From the NCBI GenBank assembly GCA_958349055.1, contig CATWBO010000029.1, positions 1-32,208 of the forward strand: 32,208 nt of DNA, read 5' to 3'. Source of the stretch: an uncultured bacterium. Its GTDB lineage: Bacteria; Actinomycetota; Coriobacteriia; Coriobacteriales; Coriobacteriaceae. Below the pieces are notes generated by a model. That model was not told where the DNA came from. It worked only from the letters and a program-made list of their open reading frames with translations, and did not search any database. Below are positions 1 through 10,500 of this stretch, one piece after another. The position numbers and the translations under genes are program-made. Positions within the stretch are counted from its first letter, which is position 1; every line of letters starts with the position of its first letter.

Positions 1-14
1 GCTGCGGGAACGGC

Positions 15-1400
15 TCATCTGCTCAATGTGTTCGGCTGAGATCGGAAATCAACCTGTGCGACAAACTTGCTGTGGAGCAGACCGATCACAAACGCCACCA
101 CGGCAACCGGCGCCCACGCGGCACCGATGTCTGCCAGGGGCAGCGCATCAAACGGAAGCCACGTGCCCACAAAGAACGCATCGCGGACCGAGGTGATCAC
201 ACTCTGCACAGCAACGACGCCACCGACCCAGACCCACACATGCGGATGAGCGTCGCAAAAGCCGTGCACCAGGCCCATAAGCACCAGCACAATGGCAACG
301 GGGTACAAAGCGTTGAGCATGGGCACCGAGAACATAAGGATCATGTCGAGACCCACGTTCGAAAGCACGCACGAAAACGCCGCGAACACAAAGGCGAGGA
401 TCGCGAAGGGACGGCGCATGGCCTCCTCGGACGCCTCCGCTCCCCCTTTAACCACATACGTCTCGCAGAAGTAACGCGAGCAGCAGCTGATGAGGCCGAT
501 GCACACGTTCATGCAGGCGAGGAAAAAGATCGCAAAGACCACGACCGTGCCGGCAAGACCAAAGTGCATGGAGGCCGAACGGGCGAGGATGGCAGCGCCG
601 TTGGTGGCATCGGGCATCACGGTGCCGAGCTGCATACCGGCAAGCGCCAGGCCGCAGTAGATGACGGCCATGAGCACACCGGCGATCACACCGGAGCGCG
701 AGATCTCGAAGGCCACGCGCTTATCGTCGGTAACGCCCAGCTCGTGGATGGTCTCGGCGATGATGATGCCAAAAGCAAGCGACGCAAGCAGGTCCATGGT
801 CTGGTAGCCGGTCAGAAAGCCCTGGACCGCAGCTCCGGCATCATAGGGAGCCTGCGGCGCGGCAGCGGGACCCAACGGCGAGACCACGGCGGCACCCACG
901 ACCAGCACGATAAGCGCAATGAGCGCAGGGCCCGTAATGCGGCCGAGCACGCGTGTGATAACGCCCGGGCGCAGCGTGAGTGCAAACGCGACGATAAAGA
1001 AGCTAACGGCAAACACCAGGCGAGCCGTGCCGAGCGAGACGCCCTCGGGCAGCAGCGGCACCAACATCTCGAATGCCGTGGAACTCGTGCGCGGAATGGC
1101 CAGGCACGGGCCGATGGCCAGATACACCGCCGCAACAAAGAACTCGCCAAACTTGGGGTGCACGCGGCTGGCAAGCTCACGCGCCGTGCCGGCAAGCGCC
1201 ACGGCGATAAAGCCCATGACGGGCAGGCCGATGGCGGCAATCAAAAAGCCAACCATGGCAAGCGGTGTGGCCGTGCCGGCCTGGAGCGCCAGCAACGGTG
1301 GAATGATGAGGTTGCCGGCGCCAAAGAGCATCGAAAACAGGGCGATGCCGACGGTGACGACATGGTCGGAGCGCAGACCGCGCGGTGCGGATGAGGCCAT
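15..1400 (-). CDS. brnQ: Branched-chain amino acid carrier, BrnQ/LIVCS family
   Basis: The 461-residue protein is a polytopic inner-membrane carrier that imports leucine, isoleucine and valine by cation symport. The N-terminal GAGNLIIPP stretch (about residues 27-35) is the hallmark of the BrnQ family. Many hydrophobic segments follow, fitting the usual 12 helices, and the length is normal for the family. The frame stays open upstream for another 188 codons, but that stretch is antisense-like, low-complexity and overlaps the end of the surface-protein gene. I place the start at ATG 1400, which follows an AAAGGTG ribosome site. The stop TGA is at 15-17, so the gene is complete. It lies downstream of the giant surface-protein gene on the same strand but is separated from it by a terminator-like hairpin. 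It is therefore probably transcribed on its own. Ion specificity cannot be read from the sequence. Confidence 0.93.
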   Translation of the reverse strand: MASSAPRGLRSDHVVTVGIALFSMLFGAGNLIIPPLLALQAGTATPLAMVGFLIAAIGLPVMGFIAVALAGTARELASRVHPKFGEFFVAAVYLAIGPCLAIPRTSSTAFEMLVPLLPEGVSLGTARLVFAVSFFIVAFALTLRPGVITRVLGRITGPALIALIVLVVGAAVVSPLGPAAAPQAPYDAGAAVQGFLTGYQTMDLLASLAFGIIIAETIHELGVTDDKRVAFEISRSGVIAGVLMAVIYCGLALAGMQLGTVMPDATNGAAILARSASMHFGLAGTVVVFAIFFLACMNVCIGLISCCSRYFCETYVVKGGAEASEEAMRRPFAILAFVFAAFSCVLSNVGLDMILMFSVPMLNALYPVAIVLVLMGLVHGFCDAHPHVWVWVGGVVAVQSVITSVRDAFFVGTWLPFDALPLADIGAAWAPVAVVAFVIGLLHSKFVAQVDFRSQPNTLSR

Positions 1401-1423
1401 AGGCACACCTTTCGGGTCGAAAC

Positions 1424-1453
1424 AAAAACGGGACGGACAAAATACCCGTCCCG
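1424..1453 (-). terminator. Intrinsic terminator or leader hairpin before brnQ
   Basis: Read on the minus strand, CGGGACGG pairs with CCGTCCCG across a 9-nt loop, followed directly by TTTTTG. This is a textbook intrinsic terminator 65 nt after the surface-protein stop. A good -10 hexamer (TATACT) sits just upstream of the hairpin, and the brnQ ribosome site is just downstream. The hairpin could therefore also lie at the 5' end of a brnQ transcript and act as an attenuator or stabiliser. Confidence 0.8.
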
Positions 1454-1518
1454 CAAGTATAAACGCTTGAGCAGGCCAGGTGGTGCAAAGTATCAATCTG
1501 ATTGCCCCTTTAGAGCTG

Positions 1519-4500
1519 CTACGCGTCAGAGCGACGGCGAAACAGCAGCTCGAGTCCCAGCGCGACAAGCGCAACGGCGCCCGCAGCGACGGCGACGGCC
1601 AATGGCGCACGATCGCCCGTGTCGGCGAGCTGCTGAGCGCTCGACTTGGAAGACTCCTTCTTGCCGGAGTTTTCCGTGCCCGATGCCTTTGCCTTATCGA
1701 CTGCGGAGTCATCCGAACTACCGGGTTTTGTCGGATCCTTTGAATCCGGCTGGTCGGAATCGGGCGTTCCGGGCTTTTCCGGCTCCGGCTTACTCGGGTT
1801 GTCAGGCTCGGGCTTATCCGGGTTATCCGGGTCCGGCTTGTCCGGCTGATCAGGCTCCGGTTTGCCGGGCTCGGGCCTGCCCGGGTCAGGCTGGTCGGGC
1901 TCGGGCTTGTCCGGCTGGTCCGGATCAGGCCGGTCCGGGTCCGGCTTGTCCGGATCGGGTCCATCGGGCTTGTCCGGATCGGGAACCACCGGGTCCGGGT
2001 CGACAGGCTCCTGCTTCTTCTTCACCGTCAGCGTACCGGGCTCAACCTCGACATCGAAGTTCGGGTCGGTGACCGTCGCGCCGATCTTGTACTCGCCCGC
2101 CGGAGAGCTCTCGTCGGCATCACAGGAGTACTCGGCCTTCACGCCCGAAGTGTCAACCGCACTCTCCAGGCTCGAGGTGAACGCGGGGTTCGCCTCTCCC
2201 TCGTAGCGCTCGGCGTCATCGACCTTTACCTTGAGCTTCGCCGGCGTAATCTTGAACTTGCGCGAGGCGGCGCCGATATACCCGTTGCCTCGCAGCGTGG
2301 CTACGGCGCGGTACGTGCCGGCATCGGTCGGGGCCTCACTCGACGAATAGTGCGTGTCGCCCGTCCCGTAGTACCTGATCCTCAGGTCGCCCTCACAGGC
2401 CTTGGGGACACCCGTGACCTCGGGCGCTTGGGCATCACCGCTGTAGACGAAGCTGCCGCCCTCAAATGCAAGCTCGACTCGCTTCGCCTGGACAACCAGC
2501 ACAAAGTGCGCGGTCACCGTCTCTCCCTGAGCGTCCTTGCACGTAACGTCGAAGGTGGAAACACCCGCCTTGGAAGGAGTTCCCGAGAGCGTCAGGCCAC
2601 CCGACGTGCGGGATAGCTTAAGCCCATCGGGGAGCTTCGCGTCGTCCCACGTGTACTCGTACGGCGCCTCGCCACCCGCGGCTCCAGCGATCGTCACGCG
2701 GTACGCACTATGCGCACGCGCCGACGGAAGCAGGCCGCCGTTGAACACAAGGGCATCCCGGGGCACAACGGAAATGGCTGCACTATCGCTATCCACCTGC
2801 ATCTCGGTGCCAAGGTAGCGCTGAGTGATGCGGCAGAAATACTCGCCGGCGCAATCGTCATCGAGGTTCTCAATGAGGAGCGTCTCCCCCATCTCGCCCT
2901 CGAGCGCCACAGCCTTGCCGTCCACCATGTGGAACCACTGATAGGACAGTTCGACATCGGCGGCCGAACCCGTGGACGAGGACGCGTGGTCGAGAACAGC
3001 CTTGCCTGCCTCGGCCGCGACCGAGAGCACGGCCGAATCGCCCTCGTGGGCGCTCGCGTCCTGCGGCTGAGCGATCACCTTCGGAGCGTCCGCCTTCGCG
3101 AACTCGAACGCGACCTCCTGCGAAGCGGTGACGCCACTCAGCGTGACCTCGTACGCTCCGCCCTCATAGTCGGAGATGTCGAGACCGACGGCCTTGTCCG
3201 AACCGTCCTCCGTGACCGTCGCCCGTTCGAGGTAGCAACCCTCGTCGGGCGTCGCCGCGATGGTTACACTCTCGCCCGCAGCAACGGTGATCGAGCCGTT
3301 GCCGACCGAACCGTTGACCGCCTTGACCGTCACCTCGTAATTGACGGGCACGTCCGGGTTATCGGGCTCGGGCTTGTCCGGATCAGGATTATCGGGGTCG
3401 GGTTTGGGGTCCGGCTCAGGATTGTCGGGGTCCGGATTATCCGGGTCGGGGTTGTCGGGGTTGGGATTCGGGTCCGGGTCAGGCTGATCGGGATCTGGGT
3501 TGCCCGGGTCAGGCTGACCGGGGTAGGGGTTATCCGGGTCGGGATCGACAGGCCCCTGCTTCTTATTCACCGTCAAAGTTCCGGGCACGACCTCGACATC
3601 GAAGTTCGGATCGGTGACCGTCGCGCCAATCTGGTACTCGCCCGCCGGAGAGCTCTCGTCGGCGTCGCAGGAGTACTCGACCTTCACGCCCGAGGTATCT
3701 ACCGCACTCTCCAGGGTCGAGGTAAACGCAGGGTTCGCCTCCCCCTCGAAGCGCTCGGCGTCATCGACTTTCACCGTTAGCTTCGCAGGCGCGATCTCGA
3801 ACTCGCAGGCAGCGGCACCGGCATAGCCATGGGCTCGTAGCGTTGCAACAGCGCGGTACGTGCCGGCATCAGTCGGAGCCTCGGTCGAGGAATAATGCGT
3901 GCTTCCGGTCCCGTAGTATTTAATCTTGAGATCGCCCTTGCAGACCTTGGGAGCCCCGGTAACTTCGGGCGCCTGTGGTGCGCCACTGTAGGTAAAGTCG
4001 CCATCCGCAAACGCGAGCTTTACACGCTTCGCCTGAACAACGAGCGCAAAGCGGGCGGTCGCAGTCTCGCCCCTCGCGTCCGTACACGTGACATCAAAGG
4101 TAGAAACGCCCGTCTTGGACGGGGTGCCCGAGAGCGTCAGGCCACCCGACGTACGGGAAAGCTTGAGTCCACCGGGGAGCTTTGCCTCGTCCCACGCGTA
4201 CTCGTACGGAGCCTTGCCGCCCGCGGCCCCGGCAATCGTGGCACGATATGTATCATGCGCACTCGCCGCCGGCAGCACGTCGCCGTTAAACACGAGAGTA
4301 TCCCAAGGCACGACGGAAACGACGGCATGGTCACTGTCCGACCGTACCTCGGTACCGAGGTAGCGCTGCGTGAGGCGGCAGAAGTACTCGCCGGCCTGCT
4401 CGTCATCGAGGTTCGAGAGCGACAGCGTCTCTCCCGTCTCGCCCTCGAGCGCAACGGCCTTGCCATCCACCATGCGGAACCACTGGTACGAAAGCTCAAT

Positions 4501-7500
4501 CTCGGCGGCAGAGCCCGTGGACGAGGCGGCATGGTTGGCGACATTCTCCCCCGCCTCGGCAGCGACCGAGAGCACGGCAGAATCTCCCTCGTGGGCGCTC
4601 ACGTCCTGCGGCTGCGCGACCACACGCGGCACGTCCGCCTTCGCGAACTCAAACGTAACCCTCTGCGACGCGGTGATACCGCTCAGCGTGACCTCGTACG
4701 CCCCGCCTTTGTAATCAGAAATGTCGAGGTCGACGGCCTCGTCCGAGCCGACCTCCGAAACCGTCACCCGCTCGAGATAGCAACCCTCGTCGGGCGTCGC
4801 CGAAAGGGTCGCATCCCCACCCTCAACAACCGTAACCGAAGCATTATCGACCGAACCGTTGACCGCCTTCGCCGTCACCTTGTAGCGCTCGGGTTTCTTC
4901 TTGACAGTCAGCGTGCCGGGCTCAACCGCGACATCGAAGTTCGGATCGGCGACTGTCGCGTCGATCTGGTACTCACCCGCCGGCGATTTCTTATTCGCCG
5001 AGCAGAAGTATGTAACCTTTACGTCCGAGGTATCGCAACGACTCACCAGGCTGGAGGTAAACTCGGGATTCGCCTGGCCCTCAAAGCGCTCGGCATCGTC
5101 GACCTTCACCAGCAACTGGGCAGGTGCAACAGTAACCGCAAGCTCAACGTCCTCGGCGGCAAGATAGTTTCGAGACGCCTTGGCATGGGCGACAACACGC
5201 GCCGTACCGGCGGCCTTCACCGTCGCACAACGTCCTTTAATCGAAATCGGGCTTGCGCTGTCGTCCGCGGAGTCAACGAGCTCAAAGCTCACGGGAGTCT
5301 GGGCAGTGTTATCGAACACAATGGGGTCGCCACCGTACACGCCCGAATAGCTCGTCGTGCCCGTAATGACCTGGCTGGCCTTTGCAATCGAGAACTCGGC
5401 GTTCTTTTTACCCTGATAGTTAGGGTCAGTCACCTTAACCGTAACGCGGTAGTTGCCGCTGTCGCACGGCTCCAGTGCCGTGGGCCCATAGGAGGTTCCA
5501 TCGACGCCGCGATACGTGACGGAATAGGCGGACGCATCAAGGTCGGCAACTGCAACCGCCGCACCGTGTCGTGCGCCATCGTATGTCACGTCGGACGTCT
5601 CAATCGAAATATCGACCGGAGCCTTCTCGATGACAAAGTCACCGTTTGCGTTACCCACATATCCATTGGCGTCGAGCGTCGCCGTGGCACGGTACGTACC
5701 GGCATCCACCGGTGCCTTATCAGACGAGTAATGCGTATCGCCCGTGCCCACATAGGTCAGCTTAACATCGTCCTCGCAGCCCTCGGGTACGCCCGAAAGC
5801 TCCGGAGCCTGCGCCGTCGCGTTGTAGGTAAAGCTCTGGCCCTCAAATGCGAGCGGGGCTTCCTTCGCCTTCACGACCAGCGCGAAGTGTGCAACACGCT
5901 TGTTGCCCAGGTCATCAGTGCACCTAATCTTGAAGCGGCACACGCCCGTAGCCGAAGGCACGCCCGAGAGCACCAAGGTACCCGCTCCGTCATCGGCCAG
6001 CGTCAGCTGCATGCCCTCGGGAACCTCAACCTCATCCAAGTTGTACGCGTACGGCTCCTTGCCGCCCCTGGCGCCGGCAATCGCGACACGGTAGTCATCG
6101 TGAGCGGTCGCCGCCGGCAGCACGCGCCCGTTGAACACGAGCGCTTCGCGAGGCACGATGGACACCGTCGCATGCTCGGTATCCGTCTTTGTCACCGTGC
6201 CCAGGTAGTTCTGCGTAATGCGGCAGAAGTACTCGCCCTCGTTGTCGCTGCCGAGCTGCGCAATCGAGAGGGTCTCCCCCGTCTCGCCCTTCAGCGGCAC
6301 CGCCTTGCCGCCATCGGCAGGCACGCGATACCACTGGTAGCTCAACTTAACGTCGGCGGCAGAACCCGAAGATACGGCGGCATGGACGCGAACATTACGC
6401 CCCGCCTCGGCGCCAACCGAAAACTCAACCGGATCGCCCTCGTAAGCACTTGCATCCTGCGGCTGAGCGAGCACCTCCGGAGCCGCAGCCTTCGCGAATT
6501 CAAACGTGACCTGTTGCGGAGCACTCACGCCACTCAGTGTGACTTCGTACGCCCCACCCTTATAGTCAGAAATATCAAGGTCATAGGCATTGCCGGACGA
6601 ACCGTCATCGCCAGCCTCTTCGGCAACGGTCACGCACGTCAGGTAGCAGCCCTCATCGGGCGTCGCCAAAAGCGTCACCTTGCCGTCCGCAGCGACCGAA
6701 GCAGTCTCCGGATCGACCGATCCGTTGACCGCTCGGGCCGCCACCTTGTACTTGGGCGCCTCCTCAAAGCGTGCCTCGACGGTCATGTTGTCCTCAGGGA
6801 CAAACGTCCAAACTGCATCCGTGCTCAGCGGCTCATCGCCCAACGACCCGTCATCGTTGCGCGCATACCACCCATCGAACACGTAGCCCGCATCGGGAAC
6901 GGCAGTCAGCGTCGTCGACTCACCGTTCTCGACCTCGTTGGTCACGGCATAGCCCAGCGATTCGTCCTCGGAGGAACCCTCGACGTGTCCGCCCTGACGT
7001 GAATCCACCGCCGTGACCGTCATCGACGCCCGCTCATAAACGGCCGTAAAGGTACGGTTGCCAAACACGACGCGGTTAATTACCGGCGTGGCACCCACGG
7101 GCATGCCGTTCTCGTCGACCCAGTATTTAAACTTCCAGCCCTTATGCGGAACGGTAAACATAATCGCCGCGGAGTGGTAGGAGCCGCCGGTACCAAGCGC
7201 AACCATGCTAAAGCCCGCGCCCTTGGGATACGTAGCGACCTGAACATCGCAGCCCGTCTCATAGAACACAGCCGTGAGCTGCCTATTCTCCTTTGCGGTT
7301 CCGATATAGAACGCGCTGTAGCTCACCGTGACGCCCGCATCGTCGACCCAGTGCGAGAAGTGGTACTTCTTCCACGGAATCGCGATCGCCATAAACATGT
7401 CGCCCCTGTCGTACGACCTGCTACCGGCAGGAATGCCGTCGACCAGAAGTGCCGTACCGCGGAATATGGACGAGCCCGTGACGGTAATGGTCACCTGTCC

Positions 7501-10500
7501 ATCGAATTCGAACTGCGCGTAGTACGTCATATCCTGCGTGGCGGTCACATCGAGGGTCGTCGCGGTCTCGACAATCGAGGTACCCTCCTTATCGGTGCTC
7601 CAGCCCACAAAGCGATAGCCCATACCGGCAACAGCGGTCAGTTTCACCTGATCGCCTACGGCAAAGCTGCCGCTGCCCGTAACACGGCAGCCCCTGCTCG
7701 AAGCCTTGTCCTTCACCACGACCTCGCCCGTAACGGCCACCTCGTACGGATCGGCAAACACGGCCTGGAGCTCCAGCGCATCATCGTCGAGCCCCTCGAC
7801 CATATCCTTGTCGAGCTTAACCCAGCAATGGGCGTCACAACTCAGCAGCGACTTATTGCCCTCGGCATCCAGGACATACCAACCGACAAAACGCTTGGTT
7901 CCCATAGGCGTTGCGTTAAGTTCGACCGTATCACCGAACTGATAGGAGCCCTCGCCGCTCAGGGTGCCCACGCCATCGTCACTCGCACTCAAAACGACCT
8001 GATAGGACTTAGGCTTAAAGGTCGCCGTATAGGTGACATCACCCGTGACCTTAACGGTATAGTCGGCGTTCTCGCTGATCGTCTCGCCCTTGTCGTCCGT
8101 CCAGCCGGCAAACGAATACCCGGTGTTGGCGATCGCACGAAGCATTGCACGGTCGCCGGCCTCATAGCCGCCAAAGCCGCTCACGGCTCCACCCTCGGCA
8201 GGCGAGGCAACCGTGCTCACGACATACGAACCCGACGCAAAGACGGCGTAGAGCGACGTGTCCTCGCGCACAGTAAATCGATAGGTTTTCTTGGAGCTCA
8301 CGCATGTGCCGTTACGGAACCAGCCCACAAAAGCCGTATCCTCGGCGGCGACCGCACGCACCGTAGCGACCTGCCCGGCGGCATACGTCCCCGCGCCCTT
8401 GACCGTACCCAAGCTCTCTTCGCACGAGACGTCAACCGTATATCGCTTTGCCGAGAACACGGCCTGGAGCGTCAAGTCAGACGTCGGCACCACGTGATAG
8501 GTGCTGTCACGGCTTACCACGGCGCCCGAAGCATCGGCCCAATACTCAAACGCATAGCCCGAAAGCGCATGCGCGGTCAGTGTGGCGGCATGCCCCGCTT
8601 CGACGGTACCCGTGCCCTCGACCCAGCCGGCGGCACTCGATTCGACCAGCGAACCGGTGCCGGAATCGATTACCGTCGTGGCGTCGACTCCATAGCTTTT
8701 TGCCATAAAGCGAGCGACGTGCACATGGCTGCGCTCCTGGTGGCAGGTGAACTCCGCATCGGCAGACTCAAACGTGCCGTCGGCCGTATACCAACCAGTA
8801 AAGACATAACCGGGATTGGGCGTCGCCTTAAGGGCAACCTCCGCACCGCGGTCTGCAAGGATGCGGCTCGCCTTGACGGTGCCACCCTCTGCAGGATCGG
8901 CGAGGGGCACGCAGACGGTATCGATGGGCACAAAAGCCGCGGTAATAACACAGTGCCCGGTTTTACCGCGAGCTTTGGCAACCAACGAGGTCTCGTGCTT
9001 AAGGCTCTTCAGGCGCCCGTTGACATACCAGCCCCGGAACAAAAAGCCTGGATGGGCCTTGGCCGTCAGATGAAGGGTCTCCCCCAGCTTGAATTTGTCG
9101 GTCGTGGGCTTCACCACAGTCCCGTTGCACGTCACGGTACCGCCAAGCCACGAATCGGCCGTGACCATGACCTCGGGCTTTGAGTCGGTGAAGATCGCGG
9201 TATAGGTATCGCTCTTGGTAACCTTAACGACCAGCTCGGCAGTGTCGTACTCCTTACCGGAGTCATCCTTCCAATGGTCAAAGCGGTAGCCGTCGTTGGC
9301 CTTCGCCTTGAGCATCACCGTATCGCCGTATCCGCAGGTAACCGAAGACGCCCCGGGATGCCCCTCGATCTCCACCGTACCGCGCTCCACAAAGGTCTTC
9401 TTTGCCTTCGCCGTCACGGTATACGTGTTTTCCTCAAACACCGCACGCACGGTGCATTCCACGTCCTCGGGATAGAACTCGAGGTAGCTCGGGTCGGTAC
9501 CCAGTAGCAGGTCCGTCTTGGCGTCATACCAGCCCTTAAAGGTAAATTGTTTGCTCGCCTCGGCCGTGAGCTCAATGCTCAGCGTGGCAGGCTCGCCTTT
9601 CATGCAGTAGCCCTCGCCATGCACCAAGTATTTGCCCGCCATGGCCGCGGCCGGTTCAATGACCACGTCCACCTTGCAGGCACGCGTAAACTTCGCTTGG
9701 ATCACGCAGTCGGTAATGGGCTCAAAGGTATAGGAGCGCTCGCTCGAAACCAGCGTCGACGTAGCATCCGAGCCGCCGTTGCTCAGATACCAACCGTCAA
9801 AGATGTAGCCCTCGGATGGCGTAGCCTCCGCGGTCACGCGCTCGCCTTCGGGAACCTCGAGGACCATGCCGGCAGTCTCTCCGCGCTTCAGCGTAACGGT
9901 GCCGCCCTCGAGCGGGTCGGCCTCAGCTCGCACAGTATGCGTATCCCTGCCGTCCATCACGGCCTCGATTCGGGCATTGCCGTTAACGCGGTATTCGCAG
10001 ACTTCTTGCTTGTTGGCGATCGTGACGCCCTGCGCATCGGTTTCGCGCCACTCCACAAACCGGTACGTCTTCTCCGGATTGTCGGGGCGCGTCTTGGGGC
10101 GCATCGTAAACGTGAGGATGTCCCCATCCTTCGCGCGGACCTTGCCGTCCACGACCGGCACGCCATCGCACAGGACCTCGGCACTGTCGAAGGGATCGGT
10201 ATTCACCAGGATGGTCTTATCCGCCTTACGAAAGCGTGCAACCAGATGGCGGTCGACCTCGGCCTTGAAGATATAAGTACGCTCGGGCGAGACCTCGATG
10301 CCGTCCTCAAACCATCCCACAAAGGCATAGTCGGGACCCTCGCTCGCGGTGACCATAGCCTGATCGCCGCGCGTGATGCTCTGCGTCACAGGGCTTGCGG
10401 TGCAGCCCGTCGAAAAATCGGCTTGGACGCCATCGGCTTCGGCAACCGCCGTCACCTCAACCTTTTTCTCGAAAACGGCCGTCATCTTTACGACCTCGGG

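Noticed and set aside
1401..1964. An N-terminal extension of BrnQ by 188 codons.
   Set aside because: It is low-complexity Ser/Arg/Pro sequence antiparallel in frame to the surface-protein repeats. The family N-terminus and a ribosome site are at 1400.
1690..3560. A CRISPR array suggested by the short repeats.
   Set aside because: The repeats are coding, degenerate, in frame with a Pro-Asp linker, and have no spacers of constant length or cas genes.
3895..7002. A 1035-codon open frame on the plus strand, with further long plus-strand frames at 7144-9183, 9547-11427 and 2710-3780.
   Set aside because: They lie antisense to the giant surface gene. Their translations are Arg/His-rich with no domains, and they lack ribosome sites. 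They are what a GC-rich, codon-biased gene casts on the opposite strand.
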